Shown: positions 47,857 to 60,206, counted from the first letter of the stretch. The stretch: 64,000 nt of DNA from Oncomelania hupensis (GCA_036898135.1 CM072525.1:52930799-52994798); one strand, 5' to 3'. Program-made: numbers and translations. Notes: generated from the letters alone by a model not told the origin.

Positions 47857-48057
47857 CACACCTCGTGGAAGTTGCCGCGTAGGTTGAAGATCTACAGGAT
47901 CCTTCATGGTGGGCAGGAAAGTACATTTAGAAAACTCTTTTTCAAAAAGCCGAACACGTCCTTTGCTGACCGAAATTTCGTCATCATTTTCACAGGAAAA
48001 TAATATTGCACAGCAGCAATAACATGGATTCTCACTGGTCCACTCCAAATCTAAACA
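47857..48057 (-). CDS. Possible truncated host exon
   Basis: On the minus strand, after an acceptor-like ACTATGTTTAG, a frame reads EWTSENPCYCCCAILFSCEN, DDEISVSKGRVRLFEKEFSK and CTFLPTMKDPVDLQPTRQLP before running into (GTTT)n and the RTE-X tail. The composition is protein-like and the frame is not a simple repeat. No donor is seen because the RTE-X insertion may have cut it. I do not recognise the protein, and a chance frame is possible. Confidence 0.3.
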
Positions 48058-48176
48058 TAGTTCGGATTTGATTTTTACAGGTAAGATGCGTCATTCTCTT
48101 GCAAGTTTGATGGCGCAAAAACCTCATTTTCGACCTTAGGTGGACTTACTCGGTTTTGTCAAATCACGGCAGAATA

Positions 48177-48199
48177 ACAAACAAACAAACAAACAAACA

Positions 48200-48293
<94 letters not shown>

Positions 48294-48311
48294 GTAACAA
48301 ACAAACAAAGC
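48177..48311. repeat. (AAAC)n-(AAT)n-(ATT)n-(AAAC)n compound microsatellite
   Basis: AAAC units flank an (AAT)n run (48202-48241) that switches to (ATT)n (48242-48292), an inverted pair able to form a long hairpin. Confidence 0.9.
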
Positions 48312-48337
48312 AAAATAAATAAAAGATTTTACTAAAT

Positions 48338-48352
48338 ATACTACTACTACTA

Positions 48353-48402
<50 letters not shown>

Positions 48403-48403
48403 G
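48338..48403. repeat. (CTA)n microsatellite
   Basis: About 21 units with one CCA interruption. Confidence 0.9.
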
Positions 48404-48410
48404 CTAGCGA

Positions 48411-48478
48411 AGTTGTGGTCTTGATTTTGTGGTCTTTATTCGGCTCTTTGCAATCCGCTGGATCCTGTAAGCAATGAA
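48411..48478 (+). mobile_element. Diverged Z/LINE-Y-type 3' tail
   Basis: TGGTCTTGATTTTGTGGTCT and CGGCTCTTTGCAATCCGCTG match the tail of the diverged Z copy at 23983-24060 in reverse complement. Confidence 0.5.
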
Positions 48479-48959
48479 TAATAACTAACTATTAATTTAA
48501 CTCTGATCTCGAGTTATGAAAAAAAAATTTCGCTTAGCCTACTCGTCCTTCTCAGGAAATTTAAAGATACGAATATTATAAAGTATAGGCCTAAATATTA
48601 TTAATTAGAATGTATATAGTTCATACATTTATTTACGTATAAAACAAACAATACAGGTCTAATAATTATATTCAGCTAGTGAGCTTCTTCACTGTGCGGA
48701 GACTGACTTATAATATATAATGTAGATTAAACCTATGTATACTGTATAACAGAGTCTACTTGGTTCTAGGCAGGAAATGGGGAATGCAATTATTAGCCTA
48801 CTGCTGATAACTAGCAAAATGCAAATCAAGGAACGCAATTATTAAATATGGTCGATAATAATTATGCTCATCTCAACAAGTATACCGTTGCGAAATGCTA
48901 ATCTGTGTAAATTGAAGAGAATTAAAAGCAACAGCGATCATTTTTAATGTTTAACTAGT
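48479..48959. other. Unassigned A+T-rich stretch
   Basis: Nothing is recognised. Confidence 0.35.
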
Positions 48960-49471
48960 CGTAATCATGCATGCATCATTTCGCAACACCTCGGAGAGCT
49001 TCGTTCGACTTCGGTGATTGCCTTTTTCGGCGAATGACTGGAACTAGGTTGGAAAAAACAAGTTTGCCGCCCGGATGGTAGCACTGAGAATTCGCCCGCC
49101 AGAACATGCTCTGGTCTACAAATAATTTCGTTCGCCTTCTTGATGATTTGCCGATCGCAGAAAGAACCCAGGTCTCTCTGCCTGACACAGATGATCTTTG
49201 AAGAGACATTGACAATGCTGGACAAGCTATTCCTATCCCTCACAGTCAGACTGTGGAACCAACAAACAAACGAAAACTTCAGCAAGCTCTCAATGAAAGA
49301 TTGATAAAACAAGCTGAGAATCTTAGAATCCACAGAGAAAGACTTCAGTTTCCTGGGAAGGTACAATCGCTGTTGGCTCCGTTTGACAATGCACTGTGTA
49401 TTCACATCCCATTTAAGCTTGTTGTCAAAAACTGTGCCCAAATACTTATATGTGTCAACAAGCTTAACCTT
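48960..49471 (-). pseudogene. L2/Rex1-like LINE ORF2 C-terminal fragment
   Basis: The minus strand reads KVKLVDTYKYLGTVFDNKLK, IVKRSQQRLYLPRKLKSFSV, LFYQSFIESLLKFSFVCWFH, NVSSKIICVRQRDLGSF and HVLAGEFSVLPSGRQ. These are conserved C-terminal motifs of L2/Rex1-group elements. The final positively charged segment is out of frame after about 49060. It is truncated 5' at a C-rich tract near 49480. Confidence 0.8.
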
Positions 49472-49744
49472 CCTGCCTCACCTCCTCCCCTCCCCTCCCC
49501 CCTCAACTCCCTCCTCCAAATCTACACTCTACACTTTTTGAGCTGCATGGAGTGTCCTGATCTCACTATGACTGAGGTTTATATAGTTTTAGTCGGCAGT
49601 TTATCATTTATTATCAGTTTATTATATTTGTCGTTTTCCACCTCTTCGATCTACAACTAGCTGTAAAATCCATGCAATTTCATCCTTCTAGTTTGGCAAG
49701 GGTTCAGTTACCCCTCTCATACAATCCCCAAATCAACTACTGAC
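49472..49744. other. C-rich tract and intron-like DNA
   Basis: CCTCCCCTCCCC runs near 49480-49510, then A+T-rich DNA downstream of the last coiled-coil exon. Confidence 0.4.
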
Positions 49745-49870
49745 CTCCTTTTCATTTTCATAGGTCTTGGTGGCTATCTCCACCAGCCGCTCCTCCATGG
49801 CCTTTATCTTGTCCAGCAGCTTGTTGCGAGCGTTCACTGTTGCTTTGTACTTCATGCGTTCTTCTTCCAG
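49745..49870 (-). CDS. Coiled-coil host gene, exon c
   Basis: Acceptor GGAAGTACAG and donor G|GTCAGT bound a 126-base exon (42 codons, phase 0 at both ends). It reads LEEERMKYKATVNARNKLLD, then KIKAMEERLVEIATKTYENE and KE. High Lys/Glu content with hydrophobic spacing indicates a coiled coil. It shares strand and phase with exons a and b, so it is probably part of the same transcript. Confidence 0.65.
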
Positions 49871-50188
49871 CTGTACTTCCATCCACATAAAGGGCAAAAT
49901 TATCACAGATTGGAAAGTCAGATCAGGGTGATGCATATCACTCAAATTCACATTATTACTAATTACTATTAGCACTTTACAATCAAATACTGCTCATATT
50001 CAATCCATGCTGTGGGGTTAATTATTTGCTTTTGTTAAAAAAAACAAGATTTAAAAGGTTACATTCAAAGATCAGCTACATATCCAAGTTAATCAAAAGT
50101 TAATCATCTGCTAGAAAATGTCTGATCTGCCCTCTTCATGTTACAAAGTGTACAAAAATTGTTTTACAAATGTCCAAGAGTCGCTGAC

Positions 50189-50389
50189 CTGTCTGTCGAG
50201 GGCCCTCTTCCTCTTTTCCTGGCGAGCAAATGTGTTCTTGTGTTCCTCTCTCTGGGCATTCATGTTTAACTCCAGCTTGCGCTTGGCATCCTCCGTCGAA
50301 TTTTGTTCAGCCTTCAGCATATCGATCTCTAAGCGCTGCTCTTTCTTTTTGAGCTCCAGTGCTTCCTTGTCCTTCTTTAGGTCATGCAC
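50189..50389 (-). CDS. Coiled-coil host gene, exon b
   Basis: Acceptor CCCCCTATCAG and donor G|GTCAGC bound a 201-base exon (67 codons, phase 0 at both ends). It reads VHDLKKDKEALELKKKEQRL, EIDMLKAEQNSTEDAKRKLE and NTFARQEKRKRALDRQ. It is strongly charged and helical. Three neighbouring exons with matching phase and no stop make a real, transcribed gene likely. I do not recognise the family; a cytoskeletal or ciliary coiled-coil protein is only a guess from composition. Confidence 0.7.
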
Positions 50390-50914
50390 CTGATAGGGGG
50401 AAGAATTATAAACAGTAAAATGAGACTGTCCCTGCCATTGTCATATTGTGTAAAGAGATTGCATTTTGTATCATATCGCTCACCCTCACCTCCAAATACA
50501 AACAACACTTAATCCCAACAATTACATAATGCAGATGATGGATGCCCTATGTTAAATAAAATGAAGCTAGTAAGCTCACAATTATGTTGCCAAATGTCAG
50601 ATTACAATGAACTACAACTTTTAAACTCCTGGAAAACGCCCCATTACAGATGGCAACCAATGACTTATGCCTAAATTCACAAAATTATTGATTTATTTAC
50701 TTACTTACAGGCTTAATAATCATTCAAACTCATTCCCTTTCTTTACATCTCCAATCACATATGTCTCCACAAAACAATTGACTAACATAAAAAATGTAAA
50801 AGTTGCAGCTAATATATTTATTTTACCTCATCATTCTATCAATCTAACCAACATTCTTTTACATCTATCCGTTCCTTTCTTCTTTTTTTTTCTTATGAAG
50901 AACACGAGACTCAC

Positions 50915-51022
50915 ATTCTTGCTCTTGTCCTCAAGCTCACGTACTTGTTGCTGCTGGACATTTTCCAGGTGGTTGATGCGGTCCTGCGTCTGGTTAAGAA
51001 TGAGAGACAGACTTTGATTTGT
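50915..51022 (-). CDS. Coiled-coil host gene, exon a
   Basis: Acceptor TTTTTTGACAG and donor AAT|GTGAGT bound a 108-base exon (36 codons, phase 0 at both ends). It reads TNQSLSLILNQTQDRINHLE and NVQQQQVRELEDKSKN. It is the most upstream exon found; the start of the gene was not located. Confidence 0.65.
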
Positions 51023-52555
<1,533 letters not shown>

Positions 52556-52631
52556 AAACATACGTTGTGAAGCCGCGTTTGTATTAAATTCTCAGACAGG
52601 AAATAATGAGGGTAGGTTAGGAACGGTTAGG

Positions 52632-52865
52632 ATGAAGGGTAGGGAGGGGGTTGTACCAGCAAATTCTGTTGTGACTTTGAAAGCCGTAGCAAAATTACCT
52701 CCCCGTGTTGTCAGTACAATGACCTCAGTACTTATTCAAGATCCTAGTGATAGTTTACTGAAGGGGTTGTGGGTGGTAGCATCAACAGCTAGTGTGAGTG
52801 AACTTTATAATTTAAGGGTGGATATATGTAATTTTTTTAGCTCAGGATATTGTGCTGAAGCCTAA
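52632..52865 (+). CDS. Remnant frame, possibly retroelement polyprotein; copy 1
   Basis: A 77-codon frame reads GVVPANSVVTLKAVAKLPPR, VVSTMTSVLIQDPSDSLLKG and LRVDICNFFSSGYC. The (V)P-A-x-S-x-V...PxxSLLxGL pattern resembles the segment between protease and reverse transcriptase in Gypsy-type polyproteins, but support is weak. The stop TAA overlaps the TAA next to a Harbinger-like end. Confidence 0.3.
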   Translation: MKGREGVVPANSVVTLKAVAKLPPRVVSTMTSVLIQDPSDSLLKGLWVVASTASVSELYNLRVDICNFFSSGYCAEA

Positions 52866-52905
52866 GGGCGCGTCCACATGACGAGCTGCGCTTTGAGCTA
52901 GCAAC
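52866..52905 (+). mobile_element. Harbinger-like terminus, fragment
   Basis: GGGCGCGTCCACATGACGAG preceded by TAA. This is identical to the start of the longer element at 55030 but cut after 40 bases. Confidence 0.5.
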
Positions 52906-53112
52906 CATCATCATCAACCTCACCATCGTCCACATCGTCATCTTCCCTCAACCCCACCATTTCCGTTGGTGTTTGGTGATGCGGATGGTCGGAGCCTGGC
53001 CTAGACGTCGCGGGGAAGCTGTCCAGAGGTGTCCCGCGGTGCGACGTCGACGGTGGCAGGACTGCCGTGACTGCTGCATCATCGTCATCATCATCATCAT
53101 CGCCGTCAGTGG
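52906..53112. repeat. Repeat R, first block in this locus
   Basis: CTCACCATCGTCCACATCGT, GGATGGTCGGAGCCTGGCCT and GTGGCAGGACTGCCGTGA match the reverse complement of 19570-19810. Confidence 0.6.
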
Positions 53113-53340
53113 CAAGTCAATATAAATAGTGATTTAGTCTCAGAAATTTGTTATCTTGATCCTCTAGGTAAGAGTGATCACAATATTTTAAGTTTTAATT
53201 TATCCGTCTCAATGAAAAAAAGTAAACATGAAATAAAGTATGTCTATGATCTTAATAAGGGGGACTACTCTCGACTGAGAAATTTTGTAAAAACATACGA
53301 CTGGTCTGTGTTAGAACACAATTGTAATGATACCCATGGT
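53113..53340 (+). pseudogene. CR1-type LINE fragment, end of endonuclease and linker
   Basis: The frame reads INSDLVSEICYLDPLGKSDH, SDHNILSFNLSVSMKKSKHE and LNKGDYSRLRNFVKTYDW. GKSDHN is the final conserved endonuclease motif with its catalytic Asp and His, and YDLNKGDYSRLR is typical of the CR1 linker. It is too short to tell if it belongs to the family at 43 kb. Confidence 0.65.
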
Positions 53341-53650
53341 ACCTGTGAAACATCAGGAACCCAGTACCTCTGAGACATAGCGGATACTGTTATATTACTA
53401 TGACTATTGAGAGTGTTGTCCCCTCTCCTCTGTCGTTGCTATACTTCCTGTAAAACGTATAGTCAATATAACTCTGAAGTTGAACTACTTCTCCGAGTCT
53501 GCAGTGAGCGTGAGTGAAGGACACACATGCAAAAACATAAACAATAACATCACATATAGTTAAAACAGATGAGCAGTTATGGTTAAACATCGTGCGATCA
53601 TAGTGTAACTGCAGTGCTTTTCTGTGTACAGCTAAGAGCGTCTGCTACAA
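53341..53650. other. Unassigned stretch
   Basis: No gene or repeat is recognised. Confidence 0.35.
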
Positions 53651-54195
53651 GATGGCGATGATGATACGGTCGATCCACACAATCGAATGTCGTCGCACGG
53701 CGTTGAATTGTCGAAGATGACGAAGATGACGAAGATGATGAACCTGTAGCATGCTTGTTGCATTGTTAATATCCTGCCTGCTCATCCCTGTCCCCCTCCC
53801 TCTGCGTACACTCTTCCCCCTCTCTCACATCTCAACGCTCCCAACGCACTAGGGGACACAACTGCTGTCCGTTTCCCCCCCCCCCCCCTCGACTCACTCC
53901 TTGCTTACTTCCCTTCACCATTGTCATTGTCTCTCTCATGATAATATCCCCATCAACATGCAATGAGAATATATAACGCAATGAAATCATGAGCATCCAA
54001 ATGAATATAAACATATCATCATACAATGAAAATGTGTGATCTTCATCTGGCAACCACAACAACAACAGCAACCATTGTCTGCGTTGTCGTCGTCTTGTAC
54101 CCACAACCTCACCATCGTCCACATCGTCATCTTCCCTCAACCCCACCATTTCCGTTGGTGTTTAGTGATGTGGATGGTCGGAGCCTGGCCTATTT
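53651..54195. repeat. Repeat R, second block and reprise
   Basis: 53652-54065 matches 19815-20235 in direct orientation. 54100-54195 repeats part of 52915-53010 (CATCGTCATCTTCCCTCAAC, GATGGTCGGAGCCTGGCCTA). Confidence 0.6.
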
Positions 54196-54447
54196 TATTT
54201 ATTGGGCCATTTTTGGGATTATATTTCTAATTTTGGTGCCTGCTGTGGCAGCAGATGTTTTTTTTACTAGCTGCGTGCTTTTACCTGGCTTAAAGCAGAA
54301 GAAGCAGTTGCTGTTGTTGTTCGTGTATTTCCAGCTTGCATTGTAGCAGAAGCAGAAGCAACCTTGACTGGAGCATGCACTGGTTGTTTTTCTTTACAGT
54401 ACTCTGTAAAATAATGAACACTTGTGTCACATCATCTGTCAAGAAAC

Positions 54448-54449
<2 letters not shown>
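54196..54449. other. Mixed repeat DNA
   Basis: 54335-54440 is homologous to the reverse complement of 55510-55620 (CAACCTTGACTGGAGCATG, TACTCTGTAAAATAATGAAC), a piece of the foldback element described at 55466. Confidence 0.5.

Positions 54450-54526
<77 letters not shown>
54450..54526. repeat. (TA)n microsatellite
   Basis: About 38 units, abutting an RTE-X fragment as at 52251-52362 but shorter. Confidence 0.95.
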
Positions 54527-54529
<3 letters not shown>

Positions 54530-54719
54530 GTTGGAGATCTGCTGTGAGGGTCCATGCTTCGCAAGCATATAGGAAGATGGAGATGACAAGGGAGCGCAGC
54601 AGTCTTACTTTGGAATGAAGACTGATGGTCCTGTCTTTCCAAATGGGCTTCAACCTTGTCAGGGCAGCAGTTGTTTATGCCATCCTGGAGAGCTAGAGGA
54701 CTTCCTGTTGGGACCCATT
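54527..54719 (-). pseudogene. RTE-X internal fragment, copy 2
   Basis: Same sequence as 52363-52555, shifted by 2,164 bases. The (TA)n junction is identical. Confidence 0.75.
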
Positions 54720-54795
54720 AAACATACGTTGTGAAGCCGCGTTTGTATTAAATTCTCAGACAGGAAATAATGAGGGTAGGTTAGGAACGGTTAGG

Positions 54796-55029
54796 ATGAA
54801 GGGTAGGGAGGGGGTTGTACCAGCAAATTCTGTTGTGACTTTGAAAGCCGTAGCAAAATTACCTCCCCGTGTTGTCAGTACAATGACCTCAGTACTTATT
54901 CAAGATCCTAGTGATAGTTTACTGAAGGGGTTGTGGGTGGTAGCATCAACAGCTAGTGTGAGTGAACTTTATAATTTAAGGGTGGATATATGTAATTTTT
55001 TTAGCTCAGGATATTGTGCTGAAGCCTAA
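54796..55029 (+). CDS. Remnant frame, copy 2
   Basis: Same 77-codon frame as 52632-52865. A third partial copy (from GTGGTAGC) lies at 59213-59305. Confidence 0.3.
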   Translation: MKGREGVVPANSVVTLKAVAKLPPRVVSTMTSVLIQDPSDSLLKGLWVVASTASVSELYNLRVDICNFFSSGYCAEA

Positions 55030-55465
55030 GGGCGCGTCCACATGACGAGCTGCGCTTTGAGCTAGCGGTGGCGTAGCGTTGGACGAGCTTTGAGCTTTGA
55101 GCGGTGGATGGCCACATCAAAGGCGTCAAAAAGCTAGCAGCTAGCTAGCTGCCCAGCTGGCTGTAAGCTCGGTGACAGCTTGGGTGGCCACATGACAAGC
55201 TGTTACAGCTAGCTGCTTGCGAGCGTGATGCTAGCTGTCGTTCAGAAGTTTATTATCTGTGGTTTTGCATGGCATCGCAGACCCGCAACTAAAATTTATT
55301 TCTGTTGAAGTTGGAGCCTACAGGAAAGAGAGTGATGGAATATTTTCCAGGTTTCAGATGAAACTCTGCCTTGAAGGGAATACAGTAAATACGTCCCACT
55401 ACCAAATTCCAACATTCACCTTTCCTATTTTTTGGGTAGGTAACCCAGCCTATCGCCCAAGCCAT
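55030..55465 (+). mobile_element. PIF/Harbinger element fragment with transposase remnant
   Basis: Starts GGGCGCGTCCACATGACGAG after TAA, which fits a Harbinger terminus beside a 3-base TWA target. After AGCTAGCAGCTAGCTAGC-type subterminal repeats, a frame reads VVLHGIADPQLKFISVEVGA, YRKESDGIFSRFQMKLCLEG and FPIFWVGNPAYRP. In Harbinger transposases this is the middle of the DDE domain, with an Asp in ESDGIF. Both ends of the protein are missing. Confidence 0.6.
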
Positions 55466-55930
55466 AATGCATGATAGTAGAAGATAACAGACTAAGAGCT
55501 TTCAAATGAGATGCTACAAAATGATGTGACACAAGTGTTCATTATTTTACAGAGTACTGTAAAGAAAAGCAATCCAGTACATGCTCCAGTCAAGGTTGCT
55601 TCTGCTACAACATGATCTGCAACTGAACGAACAACACCAGCAACTGCTTCTTCTGCTTCTAGCCAGGTTAAAAGCACTTAAAATATGCTTAGACCCAAAA
55701 CTAATTGTTATAGAAAGTATTTTTGTTGCAACACCTTTGGATAGCCTACCTCAACAGTCAACATTCACCACTATACCTTTGTCAGCCTCTGCATAATTTT
55801 TTAATAATGGTTTCATGAGGTCACATATGATATAAACAACCCTTCCTATATTCGGTTACTTTTCAAAACACTCATTTTGTAGCATCTCATTTGAAAGCTC
55901 TTAGTCTGTTATCTTCTACTATCATGCATT
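55466..55930. mobile_element. Foldback segment with 59-bp perfect inverted arms
   Basis: 55466-55524 (AATGCATGATAGTAGAAGAT onward) and 55872-55930 (TCATTTTGTAGCATCTCATT onward) are exact reverse complements, 347 bases apart. The interior has no clear gene. It lies between the Harbinger fragment and the LINE. Confidence 0.75.
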
Positions 55931-58098
55931 TCAACAGCTGCAGCCTGAAAAAAGTGCTGCCCACTCTGAGGCAGTATGTCAGTTGTGTTACATGCAACGA
56001 CAAAACAACCGACTTGTGTTACGGCAATATTCCGGGCGCTTACAAGTCCAAGCCCCTTCCCAATCTGGGCCGCTCGATTCACCGAATGGTTCATCTGGCC
56101 CCTATCTACCTTCAGATAGTAAAGCAGCAAAAGCCCACCACAAGAACAACCAAGGTGTGGACCACAGAGGCAGCGGAGACACTCAACGGCTGCTTCGAGT
56201 GCACGGACTGGAGCGTCCTCCATGAGGGCGTCTCTCTGGACGAGGCAACCGAGGTCGTCAGTGACTACATCCGCTTCTGCGAAGACCTAGTAATGCCAAC
56301 CCAGCAGGTGAAGAGCTACGCCAACTCCAAACCCTGGGTGACGACAGAGCTAAAACAACTGCTGCGCGAGCGGCACGCCACACTCAAGGCTTACGACATC
56401 CCCACCATGAAGGTACTACAGCGGCGGCTTAACAATAAGATCAGACAAGCCAAGCGGAAGTACACCGCCAAGCTAGAGGACAACCTCAGGCAGAGCAACG
56501 CACGTCAGGTCTAGCAGAATATCACCACTATCACCGGCTACAAGTCGAAGAGCAGTGGGCTACCTACCAACAACGGGGACCAACTGGCCAATGACCTCAA
56601 CAGATTTTACGCCCGCTTCGATGGCCACGACTTCCACGCTGAGCAGCAACAGGCGCTACACAGGACCCAGGAGCGTGAGGCCATCCCTATCACTGTCAAA
56701 GAGGAAGAGGTCCGGGGTCTCTTCAAGAGGCTGAACGCCCGTAGCGCCCCGGGGCCTGACCACATCAGCAGCAATCTCCTCAAAAAGTGCCACGACTCTC
56801 TCTCCCCCGTCTTCACCACTCTCTTCCAACGTTCCTTCGATGAGGGCCACGTTCCACTCCTGTGGCGCACGTCGACCCTCGTCCCAGTGCCAAAGAAGAA
56901 ATCCCCGAAGGAGATGAACGATTACCGGCCTGTGGCACTCACATCTGTGCCCATGAAGTGCTTAGAGCGAGTGGCACTTCAGCAGCTAAGAGTCGAGACT
57001 GCAATTCATCAAGACTCGCTGCAGTTCGCCTACTGCCATGGCCGCAGCACAGAAGACGCCGTGCTGCCGCTGCTTCATCACCTCCAGCAGCACCTCGACA
57101 AGCTCGGCACGTATGCGCGGGTTTTGTTTGTGGATTTTTACAGCGCCTTCAACACCCTGCAGTCCCACCTCCTCACAGACAAGCTCCTGACCATGGACGT
57201 CAACCCCACCCTCATCACATGGATCCAGTCCTTTATGACCGAGCGTCCACAAAGGGTGAGGGTTGACAGCTCTCTCTCCTCTGTCTTGGTGACCAACACC
57301 GGTGCTCCGCAGGGCTGCGTGTTGTCACCAGTTCTCTTCACTACCTACACCGCCGACTGCCGCTCCACTGACCCACGCCGCAACATCCAGGTGAAGTTTG
57401 CCGATGATACGTCCCTCTTTGGGCGGGTGAACCCCGACGGCGACGAGCAGTGCTACAGGAGCGCGGTCGGCGAGCTGGTGGACTGGTGCGACCGCAACTT
57501 CCTGCACCTCAACGTCACTAAAACAGAGGAAATGATCATCGACTTCCGCCGACAACCATGTGACCACAAGCCACTGACCATCAAGAGCGAACCTGTGCGA
57601 CGTGTCCACAGTTACAAGTACCTGGGGACCGTCATCGACGACAAGCTGGACTGGTCATCCAACATCGACATCATCTGCAAGAAGGCCAGCCAGCGACTAT
57701 TCTTCCTCCAGAAGCTGAGGCAGTTCAGAGTGAACAACACCATCATGTTCCTCTTCTACCAGTCAGTCATCGAGAGTGTCGCCCTCTATAACCAGCTGTC
57801 CTATTTCAGCTCCGCAAATGAGGGCGACACGGATCGTCTGGAAAAAATCGCCATCCAGGCCTCCCAGCTGATGGGGAGGGATGTGCAGTCTCTGGCTGGC
57901 GCCCACGAACGCGCTTCCATCACCAAGCTGCGTCGCATCCGCAACAACGAGGCGCATCCCCTGCATGACGCAGTCGCTGCGTGTGTCTCCCGGCGCAGCG
58001 AGGGGCGCTTCCTCTCTATGAAGTGTCGCACGACGCGCTTCAAGAATTCATACCTTCCAACAGCCATCCGACTGGCAAACGACACGCTCCAGCGATAA
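55926..58098 (+). pseudogene. L2/Rex1-like LINE ORF2, one in-frame stop, unit 1
   Basis: The frame spans the linker (KVWTTEAAETLNGCFECTDW; KSYANSKPWVTTELKQLLRE; LRQSNARQV), a single TAG at 56512-56514, then LNARSAPGPDHISSNLLKKC, NDYRPVALTSVPMKCLERVA, LFVDFYSAFNTL (catalytic Asp), TNTGAPQGCVLSPVLFTTYT, KFADDTSLFGR (catalytic pair), HSYKYLGTVIDDKLDWSSNI and the C-terminus TTRFKNSYLPTAIRLANDTL with a stop at 58096-58098. The endonuclease is truncated. A Trp codon one base away from TAG would make the frame continuous. This is the best preserved LINE coding region in the window. Confidence 0.85.
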
Positions 58099-58401
58099 GA
58101 ATGCTAACCCTTGTAATAAAGGAGGCAATTTGCTTTCGTGCAATATATCTGCTGCAAACAATTATATGAGAATGTGGTGTTCTTTTCTTACTCAACTTTG
58201 ACCAGAGATTTTATCAATTAGTTAATTTGGTTGTTGTTCTTGTTCTTATTATTATTTTTATTAATTGTGTTCCCCGAGATTATCATGAAACTTGGTTTTG
58301 TATTCTTTCAGTTGTTATTATTATTAGTTGTAGTAGTATTGTTATTATTATTATTATCATTATTACCATATATTAATTATTAGTTGTCTGTTGGTGCTGC
58401 T

Positions 58402-58463
<62 letters not shown>
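58402..58463. repeat. (TTA)n microsatellite, unit 1
   Basis: About 20 TTA units; 31 in unit 2. Confidence 0.95.
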
Positions 58464-58475
58464 TATATATATATT

Positions 58476-59090
58476 TGTTACACTCAGTTTGATGATGGTG
58501 TTTTCCTTTATCAGTATCCGATTCAGCCCCAATGCTGAATTCCTGATAAGGTGTAACTCAGATTCGTTTATCCACGCAACCCGTCCAAACAGCATACAAG
58601 TCACAAAGTCGACGTATGAAGTTTTCCACTTTTATTCAGCACACACCAACAACTGCATACAATTCTCAACTCAACTCAACAACTTTCACAGCAACTCTCT
58701 CTCACAACACACAAAGCATCGAATATATAATTTTTTCTATCCTTCGAGATGACGACAGTTTGTTCTAGAAATGACGCATTACAACTAACCAATCAGAATT
58801 AAAGATCGTCATCACTGACTTACGTCATTCATCTCTCCACACATACCCCGAACCTTCTCTTACTTCGACAATCGTCCCGAAACTTCGATCGATAGTAAAC
58901 AAGGAGATCCAGAGTATTCTCCGACAATATCGACCAACGAAAATTATCCACGTTATACAAAGCCTCTCCTAACAACAATGCAAACTCAAATCAAAGGTAA
59001 ATAAACTCCATTATTGAATACTTTGCAAAACGAAACGATTAGATCTATCGTGCGCGCTTTAGACACACTTTCGTTCGTTTCAACGTAACA
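58476..59090 (-). mobile_element. Solo LTR (615 bp), Gypsy-like, unit 1
   Basis: Termini TGTTACACTC and CGTAACA, flanked by ATATT at 58471-58475 and 59091-59095. It is the same LTR family as 15802-16422. The minus strand carries CTGAATAAAAGTGG. Recombination between two LTRs is the usual cause of such solo copies. Confidence 0.85.
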
Positions 59091-59305
59091 ATATTAGTTG
59101 TAGTTGCATTGTTATTATTATTATTTTTATAATTACTCTAATGATTACGATTACTATTAATATTATGATGATTATTTTGAATTATTACTCTTATTATTAT
59201 AATGATGATGATGTGGTAGCATCAACAGCTAGTGTGAGTGAACTTTATAATTTAAGGGTGGATATATGTAATTTTTTTAGCTCAGGATATTGTGCTGAAG
59301 CCTAA

Positions 59306-59741
59306 GGGCGCGTCCACATGACGAGCTGCGCTTTGAGCTAGCGGTGGCGTAGCGTTGGACGAGCTTTGAGCTTTGAGCGGTGGATGGCCACATCAAAGGC
59401 GTCAAAAAGCTAGCAGCTAGCTAGCTGCCCAGCTGGCTGTAAGCTCGGTGACAGCTTGGGTGGCCACATGACAAGCTGTTACAGCTAGCTGCTTGCGAGC
59501 GTGATGCTAGCTGTCGTTCAGAAGTTTATTATCTGTGGTTTTGCATGGCATCGCAGACCCGCAACTAAAATTTATTTCTGTTGAAGTTGGAGCCTACAGG
59601 AAAGAGAGTGATGGAATATTTTCCAGGTTTCAGATGAAACTCTGCCTTGAAGGGAATACAGTAAATACGTCCCACTACCAAATTCCAACATTCACCTTTC
59701 CTATTTTTTGGGTAGGTAACCCAGCCTATCGCCCAAGCCAT
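59306..59741 (+). mobile_element. PIF/Harbinger fragment, unit 2
   Basis: Same as 55030-55465. Confidence 0.6.
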
Positions 59742-60206
59742 AATGCATGATAGTAGAAGATAACAGACTAAGAGCTTTCAAATGAGATGCTACAAAATGA
59801 TGTGACACAAGTGTTCATTATTTTACAGAGTACTGTAAAGAAAAGCAATCCAGTACATGCTCCAGTCAAGGTTGCTTCTGCTACAACATGATCTGCAACT
59901 GAACGAACAACACCAGCAACTGCTTCTTCTGCTTCTAGCCAGGTTAAAAGCACTTAAAATATGCTTAGACCCAAAACTAATTGTTATAGAAAGTATTTTT
60001 GTTGCAACACCTTTGGATAGCCTACCTCAACAGTCAACATTCACCACTATACCTTTGTCAGCCTCTGCATAATTTTTTAATAATGGTTTCATGAGGTCAC
60101 ATATGATATAAACAACCCTTCCTATATTCGGTTACTTTTCAAAACACTCATTTTGTAGCATCTCATTTGAAAGCTCTTAGTCTGTTATCTTCTACTATCA
60201 TGCATT
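59742..60206. mobile_element. Foldback segment, unit 2
   Basis: Same as 55466-55930, with arms at 59742-59800 and 60148-60206. Confidence 0.75.

Larger units (their letters stand above)
54937..59212. repeat. 4.28-kb tandem duplication, unit 1
   Basis: Every feature here recurs 4,276 bases later (4,308-4,309 after a microsatellite length change). Differences noticed: (TTA)n length, C57735 versus T62011, and one base near 58716. Confidence 0.9.

Noticed and set aside
56607..57609. Minus-strand and alternate-frame openings over the LINE at 56-58 kb
   Set aside because: Shadows of the reverse transcriptase frame, which has all expected motifs.
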